Source: Panax quinquefolius
Lineage: Eukaryota; Streptophyta; Magnoliopsida; Apiales; Araliaceae
NCBI GenBank assembly: GCA_020205615.1
Contig: CM035166.1
Location: 96,359,065 to 96,423,064, forward strand
DNA length: 64,000 nt
Reading direction: 5' to 3'
Every line of letters starts with the position of its first letter. Position 1 is the first letter of the stretch. The notes below the pieces were generated by a model. That model had not been told where the DNA came from and searched no databases. It saw only the letters and a list, made by a program, of their open reading frames with translations. Made by a program: the position numbers and the translations under genes. Positions 33,354-44,677 of the stretch are shown here, one piece after another.

Positions 33354-35219
33354 ATGGTCCTTCAAAACGTTCTACGCATGAATGCAGGCAATGGGGAATC
33401 TAGCTATGCTAATAACTCAACCCTCCAGGTATCTCTCCTTTTCTTTACCTGATCTCCAAGGATTTGAACTTTTTTATTATGCTATGATGGTAAAATAAAT
33501 AAATAAATAAAATTTATGTTGTATTTTGTTTTAATTTCCATTTGAAAAATGGTACAATTAATTCTCTCGCAGAAAACATTTATATCGAAGGCACGTCAAG
33601 TTTTAGAGGAAACCGTCAATGATTATGGTGTTGATGGATTCCCCGAGTGTTTCAAGATAGCCGACTTGGGTTGCTCTTCAGGGCAAAACACCCTCTTTGT
33701 CGTGTCGAATATTATAGACAATGTTCATGCAATCTTTCAAGAGAAAAGTGTGAAATCGCCTGAGTTTCAGGTGTTTTTAAATGATCTTCCCAATAATGAT
33801 TTCAATACGATTTTCAAAATGTTACCACCATTTTTTGCGAAATTAAGGGAGGAAAAAGGTGAAAATTTTGGGCAATGTTTTATATCTGGAGTGCCAGGTT
33901 CTTTCTATGGGAGGCTCTTTCCAAGCAAAAAAGCCTGCACTTTGTTCATTCCTCTTCTAGTATTCATTGGCTTTCTGAGGTTAGCATTTTCATATATATT
34001 TAGAAAATTAATAATACAATTAATTAATGCATAGCATAATAATTAACACAGGCTAACAAATTAAATTGTAGGTTCCTGAAAGACTAGAGAATAACAAGGG
34101 AAAAATCTACATGTCAAGAACAAGTCCTCCCAGTGTTTTTGAAGCATATTCAAACCAATTTGTAAGAGACTTCTCAACATTTCTATGCATGCGAGCCGAG
34201 GAAATAGTTCCGAATGGCCGTATGGTTCTAACATTGCCCGGTAGGAGATTTTCGGATCACACCAAGGAAGATTGTTACCGTATTTGGGATTTGCTAGAAA
34301 AGTCACTCCAAGAAATGGAGGCTGAGGTAAGATACATTTTTCACTAATCCAATTAAACAAATGATCTTTACTTAATAATCCTTTTCACCGGATTAAAAGA
34401 ATCTCATTTATCGAATTTTTCTTTCAATAAATTGCAAAATGATGCAACATTCTCAAGTTTATCATTACTATACAATTATCATGTCATCTAATTCAGGTTC
34501 CATGAAGTTGTCACGCTCGCTAAGTTTAAAGTTGCTTTTGTTATTGCAAATGTTGTATCTAGCACACATAACAAAAATAGCATATGCAATTTTGCTATAA
34601 CAAATGTAAGGATGTGACAACTTAATAGAATACATATCCATGGTATCACTATTGAACTAAACATTAAAAATAAATTAGGATAAATTTCGAATAGAAATAT
34701 AACCTTGAAATTATGTAAAATTTAGAATGGGTGCTGATAATGTCAGAACTAGTGTTACAGAAATATTTATATTGTCAAAACAAGTATGCATGTAATTACA
34801 TTTTACATTTGTTTCAACGACACTTTTCTATGACCATATATTGTATTTGCTTTCAGGGGTTAGTTGGTGAAGCGGACATCAATTCATTCAATATCCCTCT
34901 TTATAAGCCTTGCATGGATGAAGTAAAGGCAATAATTCAAAGTGAGGGTTCGTTTAGCCTTAATAGGCTTGAATCCTTTGAATTAATATGGGACTTGCAA
35001 GATGATGAAAAACAATATGTGGGTGATTACAAGGATAGCAGTGGCATGGTTTTGGCCAAAATAAATAGAGCTGGTCTAGAATCTTTGCTAGTAAGTCATT
35101 TTGGGAACTCTTTCATTGACAACCTTTTTGATAGCTTTGCAAGAAATATGGATGAGCATCTCTTCAGGGAGAAAACAATTAAACCCTTCATTTTAGTCAT
35201 TTCCTTGACCAAGAAATGA
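33354..35219 (+). CDS. SABATH-family SAM-dependent carboxyl methyltransferase, gene 1 (one apparent frameshift)
   Basis: Four exons: 33354-33428, 33573-33979, 34072-34326, 34857-35219; GT-AG introns, all phase 0. About 365 residues if the shift is ignored, normal for SABATH enzymes (about 350-390), which transfer methyl from S-adenosylmethionine to carboxyls of small acids, or to xanthine nitrogens, in the cytosol. Motifs: [17 protein letters not shown] ending exon 1, DLGCSSGQNT (residues 56-65, usually GPNT), FLNDLPNNDFN (93-103), GVPGSFYGRLFP (131-142), and VSHFGNSF plus a SLTKK end in exon 4. The pocket position before the conserved Trp is His (IHWLSE), where salicylate/jasmonate enzymes usually have Met, so the acceptor is unknown. 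An A6 run at 33927-33932 puts exon 2 out of frame (two extra bases, or one missing): exon 2 is 407 long where 405 keeps frame. Pseudogene or consensus error. Confidence 0.88.
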
Positions 35220-35325
35220 TTCTTCAAGGGGCAGAAAGAAATATTTAAATACCAAGGATGCAGAAAGTTGACACACACACCCAGATTCTCTATTTAATTT
35301 GCATCATTGTGTGTTTTTCTTTACA

Positions 35326-35331
35326 AATAAA
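35326..35331 (+). promoter_or_regulatory. Candidate poly(A) signal of SABATH gene 1
   Basis: AATAAA 107 bases after the stop codon, in T-rich sequence. This is the canonical motif at a plausible distance, but plant poly(A) signals are loose. Confidence 0.35.
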
Positions 35332-36438
35332 TGATATTTCTATTGAATTTGTATCAATGTGTGAGGAACAAAGGTATCAACAGATTATGCAGCTCTTGTG
35401 GCTGTATACATTTTGAATTTGTCACATTTGTATGACTTTGAATTTTTAATTTTTAATAAAATTTTCTTTTACCCATAAAAAGAATATCATATGTGATGTG
35501 ATAAAAATATGTCTTCATGAAGTCGCATTGTTGCCTAATTAAAACCGCAAAGAGCAGAAAGGTCGAACCCATGAGAGTATTAGATTAATTTTAATGTATC
35601 CTTAATATCTATTTTAGGCGAATTAGAAATAAATATGGTGGAGAGAATTTATTAACTAAATTATGCAATCTATTAATTAATAACGGAAACTATTAATGAG
35701 AAAAGATACCTAGGAATCAGAATCCACCAAATATTAACATAATAAATAATTTCTTATTTCCTAAATCAATTCCCAAATGATTCTCCTTTCCCTTTAAAAA
35801 TAATGATTCATATAATTAATATGGGCAAGCATAAGTTATGAAAAATTCACAGATTAACTATAACTTATCAAAACCTCGCAATCAATATAAAAATCATATG
35901 CAATTTATGCGGAGGAAAATATGAAGGCGAAAATAATTAGGCATTAATTATGGAACGGAAAGAAAATATAATTATGAAATACTTAGTTTCATCATAATCC
36001 TAGGTATTAGAAATTTAGCTAGCCATGGAATTAAAAACAAAAATAAATAATATTAGTACCACAATTCGCATGAAATAAGAACAATAATTAAAAAGAGAAT
36101 TTCTATTATATAAATAAAAGAAAGTTACAAATACTACCTGACAGTGTGGAAAAGAAAGTTACAAATACTCCCTGACAGTATGTTCCACACGTGATTGGAA
36201 TAAGAGAGACAAACTCTAAATATCTTCTCACTCCTACACTAGTGAAAAACTAAGAAAAATAAAATAACAAGTGATCCTTTCTCTCTAAAACAAGAGGCCT
36301 ATTTATAGGGAAAATAACTTTGAACCCTAATTTAGGTTTATGAAACTTGGACACTTTTGTTCCCTTTCCATGTAGGATTCAACTTCCTAGTGGCAATCAA
36401 CTTCTCAAGAAGATCTTCTAGATAGACTTTCCTTTCTC
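35332..36438. other. Intergenic, possible minus-strand LTR fragment
   Basis: No gene is seen. A minus-strand TATA box (CCCTATAAATAGG, about 36296-36308) and a tandem GAAAGTTACAAATACT repeat (about 36121 and 36155) suggest part of an LTR reading leftward, but no LTR ends are recognised before the assembly gap. Confidence 0.3.
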
Positions 36439-36538
36439 NNNNNNNNNNNNNNNNNNNNNNNNNNNNNNNNNNNNNNNNNNNNNNNNNNNNNNNNNNNNNN
36501 NNNNNNNNNNNNNNNNNNNNNNNNNNNNNNNNNNNNNN
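36439..36538. other. Assembly gap (100 N)
   Basis: Exactly 100 unknown bases, the usual placeholder for a gap of unknown length. The sequences on the two sides need not be adjacent, and distances across it are unreliable. Confidence 0.99.
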
Positions 36539-38449
36539 TATTATTTTCAAACCCTGTTAGTGGGTAATTATTGATGATTATTCCACATCTAAGATTTGTT
36601 ATTGAATATTTGTATGTATTGAAATTTCTTTAACAAAATTCAAATTATTATTTACGTACATCGTATTAAGTGGGTAATTATTCTTTGATTATACCACGTC
36701 TAAGATTATTATTGATTATTCACAATTAGTGCAAGTTCATTATTTCAAAGTAAGTTTTAAATTTCAAAAGCATGATTGGTGAATAACTATTGTTGGTTAT
36801 TCATATCTATAAATAGTATTGTTGATTGCAAATAGGAAATTGATTTATACTATTATTGAATAGTTTTTGAGCTATGTCTTAGCTAATTATTTTGGTGAGG
36901 CGAATATTTGTTGAAACTTGATACGTTCTAGTATTTGAACTCAATTGTTATTGAAAGTTCAATGCCAATTATTTCGGCTAGATCGATAGAGATATTAGAT
37001 GTTGAAATCATAGCATTTCTTTAAATCCAAATCATATTGTTGTGATACAAACTCTTGATGTAAGGTGAGATGAACAACCTTTATATAAAGGGAACTTTAT
37101 GGTGGGACATCAAAACATTGCACTATTTTTGAGTATTATGCATAATATAAGTACAATGAGGGTTGTCGCTCCAGTACTTGCAAAGAGATATAGTTTAGTT
37201 TTATAGCTAACTTATAATCACTGGGGTAATTCATGATCTCATGTGATCACTCGGCATGAAATCGAGAATATCCCACTTTGTTATTATAGTATTACTATCT
37301 CTGTTAATCAATTAAACATTATTGAAACTTCATAAGAGTTTTACTCTTTCATCATTGAATTGTTGTTTAGCATGAAAGTCGATAAAGCCTTGTTATTGAT
37401 AAATGATTTATTTAGCTACTTAAAATTTGAATATTATTGAATTCTTATCGAATCTAGACTCTAATATTCTTGATTTATATTTCTTATTGTATGATTTAAC
37501 TTGCGAGCAAACTCGTTGCTCACCCTTGCTTAAATATAACATTTCAACTAATGACAAGGTATGAAGGAGGGAAGATAAAGACAAGGCAAGTACAAAATGT
37601 TTGAGTCGTTGTTATAACTTTACTTAGTATATTAATTATGTGTAAACCTTTTTATATACGAAGGTATGTATCACGACAAGGAAAAGCCTTATTTACGATT
37701 TGAATTTTCCTTGGAAATAAGCATATTCGATCGAAAATAGGTTATTTCCAAATGCAGAATATTTCGTGAAGAAATTCATTCGTATATATCTGGCGTCGAA
37801 GATAACATCCATCACAAATTAATTGTCAATACTATCCTATCTTGAAGAATTTATCTCCCACGAATTTCGTTGAAAATAAGTTATTCTGTTGAATAAATAG
37901 GACAAAACTTTAAAATCGAGTATAATATTCCTTGTTTCCATTTAAAATATTCCTCAGAATTAACCTATTTTCATTGAAAATTAAAATATATCAGGATTTA
38001 TTAAAAATGGCTAATTATTAAATCCGACGGAATTTTCGTCGAAAATACCTTATTCCGTCAGAATTAAATGTTTTTTTTTTAAATGCAGAGTTGAAAAGTG
38101 CAGTTTCCAGGTGTTTAAACCCATTTATGTACCTGTAACTTGTCACAAACCAATACTACGATAATATAAACATGTATCTCACATTCAAATATTCAATGTA
38201 AGCGCTAAAAAGCGATAGCAACACATCCAAAGAAAGCGTAGTCTACTAACTCATTATCATCAACACTTACGAGCTAACAATTACAAATATAAACTAATGT
38301 TCCATAAATGATAAATAATATAATTTACATACTTATCTGAGATGCAATTAGACACTACTGATATATACAAATGCTCTATAATAACATGAATAAAAATGAA
38401 TTATAAACTAGCAAAAGTATCATCATCAAGGTGAGAGGTGAACATTTGC

Positions 38450-39115
38450 TGTTACGGTATATGGAAATCGATTATTAAATCGATACTTTATTCATCGTCA
38501 TCCTTGGTCGCTCGCCATCACCACCCTATTGATAGAATCAAAATATAAACCATTAGTGCGTATATATATGTGTGAGAATTAACAAGCTAGCCTTAATTGA
38601 AAAAAAACATAAACAATAAGAATACAGTGTAAGAGGGGAGACAAAAAGCCTCCTCCGAGAGGGTAATCACCATCCGGAACATCTCGTCACTCCAAGCGTC
38701 GAACTACTCCCGTGGTAATCACGTACTCTCTGCAGAGGCTGCTATAATATCACGAGCAATCTAGTGAAGATGAGGCGGTAGGCAAATCTTTGTCTTGAGA
38801 AAGACCAGGATCGATGACGAAACCAATCTGACACGACCTCTATTGGCCTCCGGAAGAACTCGTCATCCAAGCCAGCGCCCGTATAAGATGGTCTGACATG
38901 TGCTCTCGGACGCTAGAGCTGGCTGGAGCCTATAAAAAGATACAGATTCGATTACTAATAATAATTTATATAATGTGATAAATTCGGATAATTTCGTAAA
39001 ACATAAAAATATTACCTCCGGGAAGTGTATATCTGCGGGTATCCTCAAGCGGACCCTAACACTCGATATCTGGGTACTAATATGAATGCTCATTTTCAAT
39101 TGTGTACATCATCAA
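38450..39115 (-). pseudogene. CACTA-encoded protein remnant
   Basis: Minus-strand sequence with short coding-like pieces: near 39060-39015 a frame reading VRVRLRIPADIHFPE, near 38925-38640 several out-of-frame pieces, and near 38520 an exon-like start (acceptor AG, then GGTGGTGATGGCGAGCGACC) resembling the last exon at 189-215. Its place about 800 bases inside the CACTA end fits the second CACTA protein. No continuous frame remains, and no domain is diagnostic. Confidence 0.35.
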
Positions 39116-39130
39116 ACCCATCGGAATCAA

Positions 39131-42100
39131 TGTGAGACCCCAGATTTTATGAATAAATAGTTAATTTTCTCAAAATAATTTTTAAATATTATGGTGTGGA
39201 TTTGATATAATGTTATAGTTGTGGGTTATATTTATAAATTTTGCAAAGTACACAAGTTGTTATATAATATTAGATTGGTTGGGGAATATTCTTTTTTGGG
39301 GGAATATCCGCGACGATTTGCACAATCATTGGTGGACCTATGAACGGAATTATTATCGGATTGAGAAAGCGACAAAATACTTTATGAAAATAACGGCGGA
39401 AGTTTCACTGATTAAGTTTGTTGAAACACCGGTGTTATAAGTATGCGATGTCTGGCGTGGTTGCATAGTAGCATACGATATTGATTATTGATGCTTACGT
39501 GAGAAGTCACTCAATTATTCTCAATTATTGCTACGATGAATTCTTTGCATCATATCTTTCATATTATTGATTCAATTATTATTACGAGTATCATCCGCAT
39601 AATATGATATATTATTAAATCAATGATTGAGGCAAGCTGAAAGTTATTCATATTATTATTTGCAATATTGACAATGTCTAGAAGTTCTATCGAGGAGAGG
39701 TTTGGTCACCTAATTGCGGGCCATGATAAAGAGAAATCCTTATCGAAAGCCCCCTCTTTCAGGAAGGACGACACGGTTGTTAAATATTGTGAGTTATAAT
39801 ATTAATGATGAATGTTATTAAAATTGAAGTTGTGTTCGGAGTTGAATTTGGAGACACGGACGTGATATTTGAGTCCGGAATGATGAAATTAGTAAAAATA
39901 GTCTATAAACACAAAATTTTCTGGGATTCACTATTTGGTCAAAAAGTAACAGTTGACTTTTGTGGGAAAAGTCAAACTTTGAAATTTCAAAATCTATATT
40001 GTTGATAAAAATAGTTTCATTATGTTGGAATTGTTTGTGTTAGTAAAAATCGACATCTATTTCGATGATAATTGATGTCTGGGGGTTATATTGATAAATC
40101 GGATAATTTATTGGATAAATAAGCAATTAATTGCTACTAATTCACATGCTTATATAACTATTTGTTCACATGTGTGTACTATTGAATCACATTCTTGTAC
40201 TATTAGGGGAGTTGGTGTAAAATTGATAATACTTGCATGACTAAGTTAAAAATAGAGGTATAGATGGAGAGTACTATATTGTAATTATTTTTATTACATG
40301 ATTAGAACTATTGAGTCACATGATTTACTATTGATTCACATTATTTACTATTAGGGAGTTGGTGCAAATTTGATAATACTTGCGGGGACTAAATTAAAAT
40401 GAAGAAAAAGAGGAAGGTATTATCTTTGTATATTTCGAGCCCCAAAAGCGTGCAAATTATCGAAACTATATTTTCCTATAAATAGAATCTCATTCTTCCT
40501 TTATTTCTCACCAATTCAAAAAAGTTTGTAGAAGCAATTATTATAGAGAGAAATTATAGAGAGAAAGAAGAAGAGAAGTCTACGCTACCTCCTTTATTCC
40601 AAAGTATCCGATTTTTTTTAAGGTAGGGAATATTATTTGTTGTACTCGTAAGGGTACTCTTTCTTTCTTATTTATGAAGAGAACACATTATTCCATTCTT
40701 TATTATTACATTGGAATAACTCGTATATCTGGGCTACCCTATACTTGGTGAAATTCTTACGTTATTCCATTCTTTATTATTATGTTGGAATAACTTTGTC
40801 ATACATGCAAAATCTTGCATACATGGTGAAATTCTTCTAATATTCCATTCTTTATTATTACATTTGGAATATCATATACGTATGCATTTTAAGCGGACAC
40901 TGGTTCCGTTATTTATTATTACATTGGAATATCACATGCATGCATTTTATCTAGGAACTGGTTCCGTTATTTATTATTTTATTAGAATATCACTGCCGGT
41001 GCGTTTTTACGTGGGACACAGTTCCATTCTTTATTATCTGTTGGAATATCACCGTCTCATGCATTTTACGTGGGACTGGTTTCATTATTTATTATTCTCA
41101 TTGCAATAACTCGCTGTGCGGTCTATCGCATGCATGGTGATTTCTTTTGTTATTCCATTCTTTATTATACTCGGTTGGTTAAAACTTTGACTTCTATACT
41201 CCATGAAATTAGTGGAATATCCTTGATATTTGCGCTTCATCTAGTATCTTTCATGGAAATATTCTTACGAGCATTCTTGAATTTTACTCTACAAAAGCAG
41301 TATCATGTTGTGATTCGGATGTTATTGGTTCCTAGATAAATTAATTCTTGAACTTGTTTTATTGAATTCTTATATCATTTTCATCATCCTCATGTTTATA
41401 TTATGTTGAAAGTCATCCGTGGCTGTAGTGTATGCATAGATGGACTTGGTATGATTATGACCGAGGATTATTCGTATAATCATACTTAGTAATGTTACAA
41501 ATGATGTGGAAAAAGTCCTCGTTGGCCCGTAGTGCATTGATATACAGTTTTGGTATGATTATAGCTATGGATTCTCTTTGGTCGAGTAAAGATGAATTGT
41601 TTTATGGCATGATCGGGAATAGTTGATGAAAACATGATTATCTTTAGTCGTAGTGCATGGATAATTCGTGGTCGTGATAGTAAAGAATATTCTTGGCCGT
41701 AGTGCAGGGGTGATTCGATGATGTGGATTATTTATTAAGCTGAGTCCCAACGATAAAAGTGATGAAAAACCTTTTAAATCATAGAAGATAGTAGATTTTA
41801 TTCTCTACTTGACTCTTCTAATGGATTACTTGTTCCGCTGCAGTTAAACTTGATAGTTATTATATTTTATCAGTTTAACACTGTTGAAGGCTAACGATAA
41901 ATTATTCTGCATTATCTTAGTCATAATATTTCTTTCTGGGCTAGTTGAGCTCACCCTTTCTTTCCTTTGTTCTCTTGAGTGAAATGAAAATGTATTTGGG
42001 ACTAGTGAGGAGAGAGCAGTGATGGTCTAGATGGTGCATTAGTAGTCCTCACTATTCTATGAAATAGTGTGATAATAATTGTAATGAGGACTCAATTGAG

Positions 42101-42260
42101 TGTGGATATTGTCTAGATGACAATATTTGTATTAAAACTCATAGCATATGTTTTGTCGTATTGTACACGAAAGTTGTATTATTAAGTTTGTATTTGAATT
42201 CTGTACCATGTATCTGGCGACCCAAGATGGGTGATGTATACCTGTTTTGGGGGTGTCACA
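39131..42260 (+). mobile_element. Solo LTR with perfect target-site duplication (B-like)
   Basis: Starts TGTGAGACCCCAG and ends GGGGGTGTCACA, 3130 bases, flanked by ATCAA (39126-39130) and ATCAA (42261-42265). No internal sequence. It carries TATA near 40480, leader GTAGGGAATATTATTTGTTG, the TTATTCCA hairpin class (40680-41050), the GCCYGTAGTG class (41400-41715), and GGGCTAGTTGAGCTCACCC (about 41939). It lies inside CACTA coding DNA. Confidence 0.9.
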
Positions 42261-42432
42261 ATCAACGTGTATATATATCATTCTTGGATTTGGTATCTTT
42301 CTCATCCTCAGTTTCGAGATCAGTTTCGTCATCGTTATCATCCTCAACGACTATATAATCATTCATGTGTATGTTTGCCTCGACATCCTCATCGTTAGGT
42401 ACGTCAATAACATCAGTACTCATCACATCTTC
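42261..42432 (-). pseudogene. Acidic tail of a CACTA transposase (fragment)
   Basis: On the minus strand it reads EDVMSTDVIDVPNDEDVEAN, an acidic VVEDDNDDETDLETEDEKD stretch, then a stop at about 42263. Acidic tails with ID-VP-DEDE follow the DUF4216 domain in TNP2-type proteins of plant CACTA elements. After removing the LTR at 42433-52298 it lies directly downstream of the DUF4216 fragment at 52340-52681, though not in a single open frame. Confidence 0.5.
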
Positions 42433-43379
42433 TGTGACGCCCCAAAATAGGTATCGTCACTCATTACGAGTCGCATGAATACATGGTATAAAATACAAAT
42501 ACAAACTTAATTATACAACTATCGTAACATAAGTTCGAGAGTTTTAACACGAATGTTGTCTTCTAGACAAAATCCAAACTCAAATGGAGTCCTCATTACA
42601 ATTATTATCACACTATTTTATAAAATAGTGAGGACTACTACAGCCACCATGTGAGACCCCGAATTTTATGAAATGAAAGTATTCAATTTTCTTATAATTA
42701 TTATTTTATTTAGTAAATAGTTAAACTGATAAAGGTTAAAGTTAAGGGTGATATGTGAAATTTTTTCAAAATAAGCAATTTGTCATAAAATAATCGACGA
42801 CAAAAGAACATTAATATGCGTGGTTGCATAGTAGCACACGGTATTATACAGTATCTTTGATTACTGATGCTTACGTGAGAAGTCACTTAGTTTTTGTAAC
42901 AATATTTTATATTATTAAATCAATAATTGAGACGACGAAGTTATTCATACTATTATTTGCAATATTGATGATGTCTAGAAAGTTCTGTCGAGGAGAGGTT
43001 TGATCACCTAATTACGCACCAATAAGGAGAAATCCTTATCGAAAAGCCCCCTCTTTCCTAGGAATGACCTAGTTGTTAAACATTATCTATGCGAAGTACC
43101 GCATGCATGGTGATTTCTTTTGTTATTCCATTCTTTATTATACTCAATTGGTTAAAGTTTTAACTTCTATACTCCATGAAATTAGTAGAATATCCTTGAT
43201 ATTTGCGCTTCATCCAGTATCTTTCCATGGAAATATTCTTCTGAGCATTCTTGAATTTTACTCTACAAAGCAGTATCATATTTACAATTTGGAAGTTATT
43301 GGTTCATGGATAAATTAATTCTTGAACTTGTTTTATTGAATTCTTATATCATTGTCATCATCCTCATGTTTATATTATG

Positions 43380-43790
43380 TTGAAAGTCATCTGTGGCCTG
43401 TAGTGCATAGATGGACTTGGTATGATTATGACCAGGGATTATGCGGTGTAATCATGACCGTAATGTTATAAATGATGTGGTAAAAGTCATCTTTGGCTCG
43501 TAGTGCATAGATGGACTTGGTGTGATTATGACCAAGGATTATTCGGTATAATCATGACCGTAATGTGATGAATGATGTGGTAAAAATCCTCATTGGCCGT
43601 AGTGCATTGATGGACAATTTTTGGTATGATTATGGCTATGGATTCTCTTCGGCCAAGGGTGAAAAGATGAATTATTTTATGGCATGATCAGGACTGTTGA
43701 TGAAAACACGATTATCTTTGGCCCGTAGTGCATGGATAATTCGTGGTCGTGATACTAAAGAATATCCTTGGCCTGTAGTGCAGGGATGAT
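43380..43790 (+). repeat. Hairpin minisatellite in composite element LTR 1
   Basis: ATCTGTG (43389-43395), loop GCCTGTAGTG, CATAGAT (43406-43412), extended by GTC/GAC. ATCCTTG (43764-43770), loop GCCTGTAGTG, CAGGGAT (43781-43787). These stems differ from the ATCTTTG/CAAAGAT of family A yet remain paired, allowing one G-T pair each. Confidence 0.8.
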
Positions 43791-44677
43791 TTAATGATGT
43801 GGATTATTTATTAAGCTGAGTCTCAGCGATAAAAATTGATGAAAACATTTTAAATCATAGAAGATAGTAGATTTTATTCTCTACTTGACTCTTCTAATAG
43901 ATTGCTTGTTCCGCTGCAGTTAAACTTGATGTTTGTTATATTGTATCAGTTTAACACTGTTGAAGGCTAACGATAATTTATTACGCATTATCTTAGTCAT
44001 ACTATTTCGTCTTTGGGCTAGTTGAGCTCACCCTTTCTTTCTTTGTTCTCTCAAGAAATGAGAAGCGTAAATGGGACTAGTCGGGAGCGGAGTGGCGATT
44101 GAGGATGATAGCATTAGTAGTCCTCACTATTACGTTAAATAGTGTGATAATAAATGTAATGCGGACTCTTTTGAGTGTGGATATTGTCTAGAAGACAATG
44201 TCCTTATTAAAACTCCCGACTTATGTTACGTGCGTATTTTACACGACAATTTGTATATTTAAGGTTGTATTTCAGATTACATGCACTATGTATCTGGCGA
44301 CCCAAGATGGGTGATGTATACCTAATTTTGGGGCGTCACGGTTTGGTATCGAGCTTAGGGATATAATTATTTGGTAGAGGTAAAAGAGTCAGAACTAGGA
44401 GGAGAGATGAGTTATATACTTGCTAGTGTGTGACTTACCTAAAAGTGAAATTGTTTACTTGATAAGTTGACAAATTATGATATGTCAATTAACCTTTGTT
44501 TTAAAGCTATATTCTTGAATGATATCACGAAATCTGAGGAGTTAAGAAATTGGAAAATCATGATAGCGAGAAATTACCGGGAAGGTACAATCTGAAAAGA
44601 AAGCAAGGTATTCTCATCTCTTGAATATCGAATGCGTACGTAAATTTTGAGGCAAAAATTTCATAAGAGGGGGTGAT

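Noticed and set aside
34731..34856. Start of the exon 4 frame of SABATH gene 1 at 34731.
   Set aside because: This part precedes the acceptor at 34855-34856 and is intronic; the family sequence begins at 34857 (GLVGEAD).
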